The notes beneath the pieces were generated by a model. It worked only from the letters and a program-made list of their open reading frames with translations, had not been told where the DNA came from and searched no databases. Positions 1-8,594 of a DNA stretch of 64,000 bases are shown here, piece after piece. A program made the translations under genes and the position numbers. How positions within the stretch are numbered: the stretch's first letter is position 1; every line of letters begins with the position of its first letter. Source of the stretch: Candidatus Pristimantibacillus lignocellulolyticus (GTDB taxonomy: Bacteria; Bacillota; Bacilli; Paenibacillales; Paenibacillaceae); the NCBI GenBank assembly GCA_023639215.1, contig CP097899.1:3778001-3842000 (forward strand), read 5' to 3'.

Positions 1-170
1 CTAAGGTTCAAATTCCACGTATTAGCAAATTAACAGGCATTTCAGCAGATGAGCTTGCTGCGATGCTAGAAGCTAATACGGAAGGTCGTGATCTTGGACT
101 GATCGGTGAAAAACGCGTTAACGTGTTGAAGCTGAATATAGAGCTAGCCGCAAGACTTGCTAATCAATAA
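1..170 (+). CDS. kdpC: KdpC, C-terminal fragment (potassium-transporting ATPase subunit C)
   Basis: The reading frame open from base 3 ends at TAA 168-170 and gives about 55 residues. They read like the KdpC tail: VQIPRIS, then a TEGR segment, then RVNVLKLNIELA. KdpC is the small membrane-anchored subunit that assists the KdpFAB high-affinity potassium pump. The start lies outside the window. The following gene encodes KdpD-type input domains, which supports the call, because kdpABC and kdpD are usually adjacent. Only the C-terminus is visible, so integrity of the gene cannot be judged. Confidence 0.8.
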   Translation, partial: KVQIPRISKLTGISADELAAMLEANTEGRDLGLIGEKRVNVLKLNIELAARLANQ

Positions 171-236
171 AGCAATATTTTAATCCGCCCGGGTAGCTGT
201 TCATCTGCAGCCCTCTAGTGAAAAAGGAGACGAACA

Positions 237-2546
237 ATGGTTCAGTTCAAAAGGAAAACACCAGAGGAGATACTCGCATCTATTTCAAAACTCCATAGAG
301 GGAAATTAAAAATAATTATAGGAGCTGTTAGCGGCTCGGGCAAAACTTATCATATGCTTCAAGAAGGGACTCAATTGAAGAAGCAAGGCATTGATGTCGT
401 TATCTGTGCTGTCTCGACTATGCAAAGACTAGAGACACAGAAGCAACTCGGTCAACTAGAAAGGGTTCCAAGCATTCATTGGTGGAAAGAGGGGGTAGAG
501 CAAAAGGATCTTAACCTTGATGCTCTACTTCAGCGTAATCCTGAGGTTGTGCTAGTAGATGGTCTCGCTCATTGTAATCAGCTAGGCTCTCGTCACCGAA
601 CAAGGCTCGAAGATATCATCTATTTGATGGACCATGGCATTAGTGTCATCACAACTATTAATGTGTATGAGCTTGATGGTGTCGATGATATTGCGATGCG
701 CTTAACGGGCATTCAAGCAGAAGAAACAGTAACTTCGAATACTTTAGCAATTGCCAATGAAGTTAGGTTAATCGATGTTTCCACGGAAACGATGCTTAAG
801 AGAATCGAAGAAGGTGAACTTGGTGAGCTGCGTCACCGGGCAATATGTGAGCGTAGCAATCTAGCGATATTACGGGAGTTATCGCTTCGGCTAGTAGCGG
901 AAGGGGTCAATGAATCTCTGGAAAAACATCGGGAGGAACTTGGTCTAGTTGGAGCATCCGGAGCAACGGAGAGAATTCTAGTGTCGGCTCAGTATCATTG
1001 GAATGGTTCACTTTACGTGAGAAGGGGACAGCAAGTAGCAAAGCGATTAAATGGTGAATTAGTTGTACTTGTATTTGTAAATGGTAAGAAACAGCTAACC
1101 CAAGATCAGATGACGTTCAAGAGATCAATAATTCAATTAGTTGAAAAAGTTGAGGGGCGATTCCATGAGTTACCTTTAGCAAACCGGCGTGAACTTCCAG
1201 CTAATTTGATAAAGTATGCCTCTGAACAGAACGTAACCCGGATTGTAATGGGTCATTCCAAGCAAAATCGATGGCAGCAGTTTTGGCAAGGTTCACTCGC
1301 TGATAACATCCTTAGTAAAATGAGAGGCATCGATTTATTTCTAATGGCTGATCGAGCGGAACATGATGGACAGCGAATTTTGCCGGTTAAGCAGCGCCAT
1401 ATCGAGGAGCAGGATCTTTTTCGACGACTGAGCAAGGAAGAGATGAATAGTAAGATCAAGACAATGAAAAGGGGGAGCTTCAAAGTATATATAGGTGCTT
1501 CCCCTGGAGTTGGAAAGACATTTACGATGCTACGAGAAGGTAATGTTCTGCTTAGAAAAGGAATAGACGTTGTTATTGGTCTGTTAGAGACGCATGGACG
1601 CAAAGAGACCGCGGAACAAATTGGAGATCTCCCGCTACTTCCTAGACTTATCATTAATTATAAAGGAAAACAATTGGAAGATATGGATACTGAGGCAATT
1701 ATTAAGCGGGGTCCAGATGTAGTGCTCGTTGATGAACTTGCTCATTCAAACGTGCCTGGAAGTGTTCGCAAAAAACGTTATGAAGATATTGTTCGTATCT
1801 TGGAACATGGAATCTCAGTTATTACGACCGTTAATGTTCAACATTTAGAAAGTTTGAACGATGCGGTTGAAGGTCTTACTGGTGTAAGAGTTAGAGAAAC
1901 TGTGCCGGATGCGATGCTGAGGCTTGCGGATGAAGTAGAATTAATTGATGTCACACCTCAAATGCTGCAGAAGCGGATGCTTGACGGTAAAATCTATGCG
2001 ATGGATAAAATCCAGCAAGCATTAAAAGCTTTTTTCACGACGGGCAACTTAATCTCTCTGCGTGAGCTAGCTCTACGTGAAATCGCTGATGATGTAGATG
2101 AACGACTTGAAGCGTTAGATCTTAGTTACTCATTGCGGGGTGAGCTTCGTAGAAAAGAAGTGATATTCGTAGCGGTTACGATTAATTCAAAGTCATCAGA
2201 ACGTCTTATTCGCCGTGGCTTCCGGATAGCTTATCGATTAAAGGCTAATTGGTATGTTCATTATGTAGATGATAGTATTCAATTAAGTAACGTTATGCTC
2301 AAAAGACGCCAAGAATTGATTGAGCTTACTCATCGAATGGGTGGACTATTCCAATCTACTAAGTGTAACGGTAGAAAAGAAATAGCTGAAATGTTAATTA
2401 TTGAAGCGAACAAAGTAAAAGCGACTCAGCTTATTATTGGGTATTCTAAACGATCTAAGTGGTATTCCCTATGGAATGACAATATCGTACGTCGCATAAT
2501 GCGATTAGGGCGCCATATGGATGTATTAATCGAGACGGAAAGGTGA
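237..2546 (+). CDS. Tandem KdpD-type sensor input protein without histidine kinase domain
   Basis: The 769-residue product holds two copies of the KdpD N-terminal half. Each copy is a P-loop KdpD domain followed by a universal-stress-protein-like domain: roughly residues 20-225 and 245-375, then 410-620 and 630-769. Copy 2 is canonical, with Walker A GASPGVGKT at 420-428 and DELAHSN at 499-505. Copy 1 has GAVSGSGKT at 29-37, but the acidic residue of the second motif is replaced (DGLAHCN, 108-114). The transmembrane and histidine kinase parts of classical KdpD are absent. It follows kdpC by 66 bp with RBS AAAGGAGA. In family terms it should regulate or bind the Kdp system, perhaps sensing K+ or a nucleotide such as c-di-AMP, but it cannot phosphorylate a KdpE by itself. 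Kinase-less KdpD proteins are known in Firmicutes; the in-frame duplication is the odd part. Confidence 0.8.
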   Translation: MVQFKRKTPEEILASISKLHRGKLKIIIGAVSGSGKTYHMLQEGTQLKKQGIDVVICAVSTMQRLETQKQLGQLERVPSIHWWKEGVEQKDLNLDALLQRNPEVVLVDGLAHCNQLGSRHRTRLEDIIYLMDHGISVITTINVYELDGVDDIAMRLTGIQAEETVTSNTLAIANEVRLIDVSTETMLKRIEEGELGELRHRAICERSNLAILRELSLRLVAEGVNESLEKHREELGLVGASGATERILVSAQYHWNGSLYVRRGQQVAKRLNGELVVLVFVNGKKQLTQDQMTFKRSIIQLVEKVEGRFHELPLANRRELPANLIKYASEQNVTRIVMGHSKQNRWQQFWQGSLADNILSKMRGIDLFLMADRAEHDGQRILPVKQRHIEEQDLFRRLSKEEMNSKIKTMKRGSFKVYIGASPGVGKTFTMLREGNVLLRKGIDVVIGLLETHGRKETAEQIGDLPLLPRLIINYKGKQLEDMDTEAIIKRGPDVVLVDELAHSNVPGSVRKKRYEDIVRILEHGISVITTVNVQHLESLNDAVEGLTGVRVRETVPDAMLRLADEVELIDVTPQMLQKRMLDGKIYAMDKIQQALKAFFTTGNLISLRELALREIADDVDERLEALDLSYSLRGELRRKEVIFVAVTINSKSSERLIRRGFRIAYRLKANWYVHYVDDSIQLSNVMLKRRQELIELTHRMGGLFQSTKCNGRKEIAEMLIIEANKVKATQLIIGYSKRSKWYSLWNDNIVRRIMRLGRHMDVLIETER

Positions 2547-2548
2547 AG

Positions 2549-2699
2549 TCCTATAGATTTTGCAATTGATTTCAAACTTCCCGATTCCTCTTTGAAACGT
2601 AAAACTGCTTGTGATTTTTCATCTGTACTAACCTTAGTCATAGAAAAACTGCACCTCCAAAGGTTAGATGGTTGAAACTAACTTTTGGGATGCAGTTCA
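2549..2699 (-). mobile_element. Relic left end of an IS3-type insertion sequence (truncated orfA)
   Basis: Read on the minus strand, position 2699 begins TGAACTGCATCCCAAAAGTT, which resembles the terminal inverted repeat of IS3/IS150-group elements. About 60 bp later an ATG at 2641 opens a typical orfA N-terminus: MTKVSTDEKSQAVLRF, then SLKSIAKSIG, the start of a helix-turn-helix. Similarity stops near 2549, directly beside the stop codon of the kdpD-like gene, after which the frame reads antisense through that gene. No orfB, second inverted repeat or target duplication is visible. This is a dead IS end of about 150 bp. Confidence 0.7.
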
Positions 2700-2773
2700 T
2701 TCTGAAGTGGTCTTTAATAAAATAAACAATTCTGAATAGACATACTGATTTTAGTGTGATTACTGTTAGGCAA

Positions 2774-3127
2774 TTAATTTAATAAAACAATCTCAGTTGC
2801 ATCGAATTGTGTATTACTTTCACTTATATCTTGAGGTTTAGAGAGAGTGATTCTAATTGAATCTCCCATTGAAAAATCTTCGAATTGCAAAGAATTCCCT
2901 TTTCTATCTATAAATTTTGTTGTGTTAATAAAAGTTATACCACAATAATAACCGATAGAATTTATATTGCCTTTTTTACCTCTGTTCACTTCATCAGAAC
3001 AGTTCACTAAAAATTTCCCCCCATCTATAATGTCAATAGTTTTCTGAAATGTTGTGATTGAGTTATTTGAATTACATGCTGTCAGTATTAAGCAAATCAT
3101 AATTAGAAATACAGATATCTTTTTCAT
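2774..3127 (-). CDS. Small predicted lipoprotein
   Basis: The 117-residue product has a lipoprotein signal peptide: KK at the N-terminus, a hydrophobic core, and lipobox LTAC with Cys18. A strong RBS (GAGGAGG) lies about 8 bases before ATG 3127. The mature part is small and beta-rich, with a phrase (FEDFSMGDSIRITL) that recalls the OB-fold-like DUF3221 lipoproteins of Bacillales. That similarity is an impression only. It should be anchored on the outer face of the membrane. No function can be assigned, and it appears to be a single-gene unit. Confidence 0.65.
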   Translation of the reverse strand: MKKISVFLIMICLILTACNSNNSITTFQKTIDIIDGGKFLVNCSDEVNRGKKGNINSIGYYCGITFINTTKFIDRKGNSLQFEDFSMGDSIRITLSKPQDISESNTQFDATEIVLLN

Positions 3128-3324
3128 AAATTTTCCTCCTCACAACATGTGTCACCTCTCAAGTGCGTGTTAAATCACATATTTATCAAATCGTACAACC
3201 GATAGACCAACGCAATGAGAGCGTCCATTATTATACTTATATTTCCCTTGTAATTTTCAATTATCAACATTGAAATCTAACATAGCTTTAGTTTAAGTAA
3301 CTTTGATACTAAGTGGGTCCGATT

Positions 3325-3621
3325 CTATCTCGAACTCATTACTTGTACCAAACCTTCAAACATGATTGGTTCAATACCTTGTGACACTCGATCACCATTA
3401 CTATCAAAGACATCATAAGTAAACATATCTGCTCCATGCAGGACGTCCCAAGAATTATCGGAATGATTAACCAACGTACCCTTTACAATGAAGAGTTCAT
3501 CTGCTTTTAATTCTTTAGGTGCAGCAACAGTGACGCTGAAATTTTTAGCCGTTGGATTACTTTGACATCCAACGAGTACAATCATAATGACGATTAAGCA
3601 TATCGATAATCGACTTTTCAA
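3325..3621 (-). CDS. Small lipoprotein, BsuPI-like, possibly frameshifted at its C-terminus
   Basis: The 98-residue product has lipobox LVGC (Cys19) after a hydrophobic signal peptide. The mature part (VKGTLVNHSDNSWDVLHGAD, then FDSNGDRV) resembles the beta-sandwich of BsuPI-type proteinase-inhibitor domains. The frame ends abruptly at MSSR. The neighbouring minus-strand frame continues plausibly as NEFEIESDPLSIKVT and stops at 3293. A one-base indel near 3340 may therefore have removed a short C-terminal strand. A GGAGGG-type RBS precedes ATG 3621. Any inhibitor role is inference. Confidence 0.55.
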   Translation of the reverse strand: MKSRLSICLIVIMIVLVGCQSNPTAKNFSVTVAAPKELKADELFIVKGTLVNHSDNSWDVLHGADMFTYDVFDSNGDRVSQGIEPIMFEGLVQVMSSR

Positions 3622-3888
3622 TGTAAACCCTCCTATTAATAATCTTTCATTCTAAGTGACGCGAACGTATTACATTATGTTTCAATAATGCTAGTTAATT
3701 CTTTTAGATGTCACTAAACAATTTACCCCATTACATTGTAGTCAAGTATATATAGTTTGTAGCTTGTAACCCGATTTCCCTAGAAATTTATGAAACATTT
3801 CGTTATTCTAGTACGTCTAGTAATATGGATATATAGAACTAGAAATGAAGTTTATTGGAAAATGGGAAGGTAGTGTGAAAAAATTATT

Positions 3889-5502
3889 ATGAAAAAACGA
3901 GTTAGCTTATTAGTCATAATTTTATCAATGTTATTTGCAAGCAGTGCTTTTGCGTACGATGTTCAGCTACAACCTTTTAAGGATGAAGAGAACGATTATT
4001 CACGTGAACCAATTTATTCGCTATCTGCACTAGGCATTATTAATGGATACGAGGATAAGACATACCGTCCGAATAATGATTTGTCGAGAGAGGCTTTTAT
4101 AAAGTTACTTGTCATGGCAAATCAGTTAGAAACAGAAACTGTTGGAAAAGTTCCTGCAGGAGTAAGTAAAGATCGCTGGTCTGCGCCGTTTATTTCTATA
4201 GCTTATGAACATAAATGGATTGATAGTTTGCTAGATAAGAATGAATCGTTCAACCCATCGCAAACGATTACTAGACAAGAAGTTGCGATGTTAGTAGGGA
4301 AAGCATTACTAGATTCAGAGAAGGAAGAAGTACGTCAGCAATGGCTGGCTACAGATTGGAAAAAGGAACGGGATGTTCGAGCTTTCAAGGATCAATCCGC
4401 AATAGATGTAGATATGCAGCCTTATGTTTACTACGCAGCTAATCGTGGCATTATGGAAGGCGACAAAACAGGATTTAAGCCGAAAGAGTCTCTAATTCGT
4501 AAGCAAGCAGCTGCAGTTATTTATCGATTAATTGATATGCGAGTTGCTGAAGAAAAAGTTGATTTTACAGGTTTTTATGCAATTTCATCTTATAGTGCAA
4601 TCAATCAAATGAATAAACTTTCAGATGTTATTTTTGGTTGGTCTCACTTGGAATATAGTGGCGCTGGAGTTGCTACGTTGAAAACTAGCTCTAAAACTAG
4701 TAAAACTGTTAATGTCATTCCAAGTGGTTCTGCAGAGGCTATTACTGCTGCTGACTCTGCACAATTAACGAAGGAACTGATGGTGTTTTATGATAATAGC
4801 AATCTGAAAGATTTTCTCAAAGATAAGACAGCTCAGAAGGCATTTATCGAATCGCTATTATTGACTTTAAATGATCCAGACTACTCGTTTACAGGGGTAA
4901 GTATTGACTTTGAAGGGTTAATGAAAGAGGAGAGCGCTGCTGATTATGTTGCATTTCTGCAAGATTTGAAGAAGCAGTTGGGTTCGTATACATTATCTGT
5001 TGCTGTACCGCCTATTTATTATTACAAAGGTTATAATTTGGTAGAAATTGGTAAAATTGCGGATGCAGTTGTACTTATGGCTCATGATTTTACGGATAGT
5101 CAACTTCCGTCTGCCCCATTGCCACTTGTAAATGATACGGTAGTAACTGCACTTCAATCGATTCCGAAAGAAAAGCTTGTGTTAGGTATTTCGAAACAAG
5201 CTAATCAATGGATTACTACCAATGGTATAACTGCTGCTCCAGTGATACCAGCAGTTGCAGATGTAGAGAAAAGATTAGCGATGCCAAGCGTCGTTAAGAC
5301 ATGGTCAATGCCTTATTTTCTAACGAAAGCAGAATTTACAGATGAAAGAGGCAGTCACGTTCTATACTACGAGGATGCGCAAAGTATAGCCAAAAAAATA
5401 TGGCTAGCTAAGTTTTATGAACTGAAAGGCGTATCCTTATGGCAGATGGGGAATTATACTGCTGCGGATTGGGAGATAATTGGAAAGCAATCAAGTAGAT
5501 GA
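3889..5502 (+). CDS. Exported SLH-domain glycoside hydrolase family 18 protein
   Basis: The 537-residue product begins with a signal peptide (MKKRVSLL, hydrophobic core, cleavage near SAFA-YD, residues 20-24). Three S-layer homology modules follow at about 27-75, 88-140 and 165-215, then a GH18-type catalytic domain from about 226 to the end. The GH18 motif reads TGVSIDFE at 335-342. It keeps Asp340 and the proton donor Glu342, although the first two acidic positions of DxxDxDxE are Thr and Ser. SLH modules bind secondary cell-wall polymer, so the enzyme should sit on the cell surface and cut peptidoglycan or chitin-like glycans. It is monocistronic, with a terminator just after it. Confidence 0.85.
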   Translation: MKKRVSLLVIILSMLFASSAFAYDVQLQPFKDEENDYSREPIYSLSALGIINGYEDKTYRPNNDLSREAFIKLLVMANQLETETVGKVPAGVSKDRWSAPFISIAYEHKWIDSLLDKNESFNPSQTITRQEVAMLVGKALLDSEKEEVRQQWLATDWKKERDVRAFKDQSAIDVDMQPYVYYAANRGIMEGDKTGFKPKESLIRKQAAAVIYRLIDMRVAEEKVDFTGFYAISSYSAINQMNKLSDVIFGWSHLEYSGAGVATLKTSSKTSKTVNVIPSGSAEAITAADSAQLTKELMVFYDNSNLKDFLKDKTAQKAFIESLLLTLNDPDYSFTGVSIDFEGLMKEESAADYVAFLQDLKKQLGSYTLSVAVPPIYYYKGYNLVEIGKIADAVVLMAHDFTDSQLPSAPLPLVNDTVVTALQSIPKEKLVLGISKQANQWITTNGITAAPVIPAVADVEKRLAMPSVVKTWSMPYFLTKAEFTDERGSHVLYYEDAQSIAKKIWLAKFYELKGVSLWQMGNYTAADWEIIGKQSSR

Positions 5503-5527
5503 AGTCCGTTTGGTAAGTGACTTAATA

Positions 5528-5569
5528 GAGGGAGAGGTGTGCATAATAAATATGCGCCTCTCTCTTTTT
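5528..5569 (+). terminator. Rho-independent terminator after the SLH/GH18 gene
   Basis: GAGAGGTGTGCAT and ATGCGCCTCTCTC form a long stem around a 7-nt loop, followed by a T run (CTTTTTC). It lies 26 bases after the stop codon of the GH18 gene. Confidence 0.85.
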
Positions 5570-5719
5570 CATGCCGCGGGCTCAGAGTTAGAGAACAGTT
5601 GTTAGTACTATTTCATAAGTTTTTTTGATATGCTTAAAAGAAAAACGGCAGATTGAGTAATATGACAAGAACGGATCTTGTACAGCTCCTGCTGACTACA
5701 TATTAGAAGGAGTACGATC

Positions 5720-6724
5720 ATGACACAATCATTTAATGCACTAGTAGTGAATAAGCAAGAAGATCAATTTACTGTAAATATTAATTCGCTAACATTTGAT
5801 GATTTGCCTCAAGGAGAGGTTTTGATTCGGGTTCATTATTCTGGCGTCAATTATAAAGATAGTTTGGCTACTATTCCTAACGGGAATATTGTTCATACTT
5901 ATCCATTTGTTCCAGGTATTGATCTAGCAGGGGTCGTTGTTTCATCTGAAGATGATAGATTTCAAGCTGGGGATGAAGTAATCGCAACGAGCTATGAAAT
6001 CGGTGTATCTCATTTTGGAGGTTACAGTGAATATGCTCGTATTTCTGCAGATTGGATAGTTCCTCTTCCAAACGGTATCTCGCTGAAAGAAGCAATGATT
6101 ATTGGAACTGCTGGTTTTACTGCTGCGTTATCCATTCAACGACTAGAAGAAAATAAAGTGTCGCCCGATAAAGGTAAAGTTCTTGTCACTGGTGCGACTG
6201 GTGGTGTTGGAAGTTTTGCGGTCGCTATTCTCTCTAAACTTGGTTATGAGGTTGAAGCTAGTACTGGTAAAGAATCGGAACATGAGTACTTGAAAAAAAT
6301 CGGAGCAACTACAATCGTATCACGTACAGATGTCTATGATGGCGAAATTAAATCATTAGATAAACAGAAGTGGGCTGCAGCTATTGATCCAGTTGGTGGC
6401 GAGCAACTTGCAGCTCTTCTAAGTCAACTTCAGTATGGAGGAGCAGTAGCTGTAAGTGGATTAACTGGTGGAGTTAAAATACCAACTACCGTAATTCCAT
6501 TCATACTAAGAGGAATTAATTTGCTTGGTATCGATTCTGTATATTGCCCGATGGACACTCGACTTACTGTCTGGAATCGCCTAGCAACTGATTTCAAATT
6601 AGCAAATTTAACAGAATTAATTCAACAAGAAGTTACACTAGAGCAACTTCCCGGTATGCTGCCTACTTTACTTAAAGGGCAAGCACGAGGCAGAATTATT
6701 GTGAAACTAGTTACTGAAGATTAG
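5720..6724 (+). CDS. YhdH/YhfP-family NAD(P)H quinone/acryloyl-CoA-type oxidoreductase
   Basis: The 334-residue product is a zinc-free medium-chain dehydrogenase/reductase of the YhdH/YhfP/AcuI group. It has an N-terminal GroES-like domain with VHYSGVNYKDSLA and PFVPGIDLAGVV (residues 39-75), then a Rossmann fold with VLVTGATGGVGSFAV at about 155-169. Length matches the family (about 330). Members reduce enone-like substrates with NADPH, and AcuI reduces acryloyl-CoA. The physiological substrate here is unknown. RBS GAAGGAG lies 9 bases before ATG. It stands alone, and the stop codon is directly followed by the family C repeat. Confidence 0.85.
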   Translation: MTQSFNALVVNKQEDQFTVNINSLTFDDLPQGEVLIRVHYSGVNYKDSLATIPNGNIVHTYPFVPGIDLAGVVVSSEDDRFQAGDEVIATSYEIGVSHFGGYSEYARISADWIVPLPNGISLKEAMIIGTAGFTAALSIQRLEENKVSPDKGKVLVTGATGGVGSFAVAILSKLGYEVEASTGKESEHEYLKKIGATTIVSRTDVYDGEIKSLDKQKWAAAIDPVGGEQLAALLSQLQYGGAVAVSGLTGGVKIPTTVIPFILRGINLLGIDSVYCPMDTRLTVWNRLATDFKLANLTELIQQEVTLEQLPGMLPTLLKGQARGRIIVKLVTED

Positions 6725-6955
6725 ATGGTTCAACGCAGTAATCAGTGCCTGCGGAATAAAAGCTTCACCCGAACGGACTTAGAAGCCGTTATATGTGAGT
6801 ATTCGGATCGAATTTTATTTTAAAGGACACACCAGCCGTTAAATGTCCTAAATGGAGCCCACATGCATCAAATGGTGTGGGATAAGTACATCTATGTCCG
6901 TGAGGATCGAAAATATAGACATATATAGCAGCTAAGGTATCTGAGGTCCGTTATA
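6725..6955 (+). repeat. Dispersed intergenic repeat, family C, copy 1
   Basis: This 230-bp stretch begins at the base after the oxidoreductase stop codon and is closely related to 46465-46697. Shared blocks in the same order include ATGGTTCAACGCAGTA, CGAACGGAC, TGTGAATATT-like, AAAGGACA, CCGTTA and a late GTCCGTxAGGATCGA. GGAC...CCGTTA blocks recur inside it at about 50-60 bp spacing, suggesting internal units. No open reading frame is evident. It fills the whole gap to the converging glycosyltransferase gene apart from a terminator. Confidence 0.8.
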
Positions 6956-6972
6956 AGTAGAATACTGTAAAT

Positions 6973-7020
6973 AGCCTGTAGCCCTAACACCGTTTGTGTT
7001 ACGAGCCGACAGGCTATTAT
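6973..7020 (-). terminator. Terminator of the glycosyltransferase gene
   Basis: AATAGCCTGT and ACAGGCTATT form the outer stem around an inner pairing of TAACACC and GGTGTTA-like bases. It sits 10 bases past the minus-strand gene's stop codon. The hairpin may work in both directions for the two converging genes. Confidence 0.7.
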
Positions 7021-7030
7021 TTATGAGTAA

Positions 7031-8110
7031 TTACAATAAGCCGATGCTTTTATAGTAGTTTTCGTTATACTTCATACTTGGATGATTCGGGTTAATAGCC
7101 ATCGCAAATCGATGATGTTCAACTGCTTTTTGTAGATTTCCTAGACGATCATAGCATAACGTTAATTGGAGATGAGGCAACCATGTTGCAGTAGCTGGAT
7201 TATGGAAACTCATATCAGATGTGTACTGGCTCGTTAAGAGAGCTTGCTCATACCAGTAGATCGCTTGATGAAACTTGTTATCATTCACAAATAACGCACC
7301 GAGCTGACAACAGAAGTCTGGACGTGGTGGAATATATTGCAATGTGCGGAGTAGATGAATAATAGCTAGATCACGTTTGCCAAGTGCTTCATAACAATGA
7401 GCTTTTCGTGAACAAGCAGCGACATTATCTTCAACCCAGCCACCATTACCATCGAGAAAAGTATCATACCACTTAATTGACTCTTCATATCTATGATGAT
7501 CTCGCAATTCATTAGCGAAATAGAATTGATCACGTGGAGAGAAATCTTCCCCAGCTTCATGACGCTCCAAGTAGATATTTAAATTTCGATCACTAGCATG
7601 ACGTTCTTTGCGATGTGTAACCGCAATTTCGGAGCTGAAACTTGCACCTCCTACTGCTAAATATTCATGAACAGCCCCGATCCAGCGGAAGTTATTACTG
7701 CGTTTTACTAGGCGATTGCGCCGGTAACTATATGTAGGGTTACCGTTATCGTCAAAAGAGAGATGGTATTTCATCGTTACAGTATCATAATTGAAATCTG
7801 GCATTTCCTTTAGCTGTAGTAGTCGTTCTAGGTCGGCTGGTTGAATAACATCATCGGCATCCAGCCACATAATATATGATGAGGTAGCTTGATCAAAACT
7901 GTAATTACGTGCATCGCCAAAATGATTAATCCATGCGAAATCATATACTTTCGCATTGAAGCTAGCAGCAATTTCCTTTGTACGATCTGTTGATCCAGTA
8001 TCAACAATAATGATCTCATCTACCGCTTTTTGAACGCTAGAAAGACAACGAGCAAGCACACTTTCCTCATTTTTCACAATCATACATAAGCTTATCGTAA
8101 ACACATGCAT
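7031..8110 (-). CDS. Family 2 glycosyltransferase with C-terminal TPR-like repeats
   Basis: The 359-residue product begins with a GT2 fold: SLCMIVKNEE at 7-16, then IIIVDTGSTDRT and the DxD-type WLDADD near residue 80. The C-terminal half (about 190-350) has TPR-like helical pairs (FYFANELRDHHRYEESIKWY, AIYWYEQAL, AVEHHRFAMAINPNHP). This architecture is common in Bacillales and Clostridia proteins that build or decorate surface glycans. No signal peptide is present, so it acts on the cytoplasmic side. It is monocistronic. The acceptor is unknown. Confidence 0.85.
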   Translation of the reverse strand: MHVFTISLCMIVKNEESVLARCLSSVQKAVDEIIIVDTGSTDRTKEIAASFNAKVYDFAWINHFGDARNYSFDQATSSYIMWLDADDVIQPADLERLLQLKEMPDFNYDTVTMKYHLSFDDNGNPTYSYRRNRLVKRSNNFRWIGAVHEYLAVGGASFSSEIAVTHRKERHASDRNLNIYLERHEAGEDFSPRDQFYFANELRDHHRYEESIKWYDTFLDGNGGWVEDNVAACSRKAHCYEALGKRDLAIIHLLRTLQYIPPRPDFCCQLGALFVNDNKFHQAIYWYEQALLTSQYTSDMSFHNPATATWLPHLQLTLCYDRLGNLQKAVEHHRFAMAINPNHPSMKYNENYYKSIGLL

Positions 8111-8265
8111 CCATCCTTTTTTATAATTTTACTGCTAATCATATCTTTCTGAACTGACGAAAATGCATAGAAATATAGGGTGGTAAACCGAATAGTATAA
8201 GTATATTAATGAGTAATAAGAAAAGTGCTTAACAGGCCTCATTTTTTTGAATTGGTTAAAAAGGG

Positions 8266-8294
8266 TAGTCAAAGGGAGATGACTTTGCTATAAT
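8266..8294 (+). promoter_or_regulatory. Probable sigma-A promoter of the thiamine transport operon
   Basis: The -10 box TATAAT at 8289-8294 lies 17 bases after a weak -35 TAGTCA at 8266-8271. It is placed about 20 bases before the TPP riboswitch, as expected for a leader RNA. Confidence 0.6.
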
Positions 8295-8314
8295 GACCAA
8301 TAGATTGACCAAGT

Positions 8315-8414
8315 GAATACGCTTTGGGGAGCTAGTGAGCTGGCTGAGAGGGAATGAACCAATTCCGACCCGTTAACCTGATCCGGATAATGCCGGCGTA
8401 GGAATGTGAGCATA
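8315..8414 (+). ncRNA. TPP riboswitch (THI element)
   Basis: The hallmark blocks of the TPP aptamer are present in order: GGGGAGCTAGTGAGCTGGCTGAGAGGG-type P2/P3 sequence (8326-8352; the CTGAGAGG block is the thiamine-pyrimidine recognition site), then GACCCGTTAACCTGATCCGG (P4/P5) and the GGCGTAGGAATG end. A closing stem forms between TACGCT and AGCATA. A terminator follows about 75 bases downstream. High TPP should stabilise the aptamer and stop transcription before the ABC transporter genes. Confidence 0.95.
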
Positions 8415-8489
8415 CTTTTGCATGAGATAAGAACTATAGTGGAAAACTATAGGTAATCTATCATAAGCGAAGTAACAGCCGAAATTGAC

Positions 8490-8526
8490 GGCGCCCTTCC
8501 TAATTTAGAGAAGGGCGCTTTTTTAT
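8490..8526 (+). terminator. Riboswitch-controlled intrinsic terminator
   Basis: GCGCCCTTC and GAAGGGCGC pair around a short loop and are followed by six or more T residues. It lies between the TPP aptamer and the first gene, so it is the likely expression platform. Confidence 0.9.
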
Positions 8527-8594
8527 TTGCCTATGTTAAATCAGCGTGTCCTCTTGGAAGATCACAATTAGAGAGAAGAATGGGAGAGGAAGAC

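Noticed and set aside
2426..2641. 71-codon minus-strand frame across the end of the kdpD-like gene
   Set aside because: Only its first 31 codons match an IS orfA; the rest reads antisense through the kdpD-like gene. It is described as an IS relic instead.
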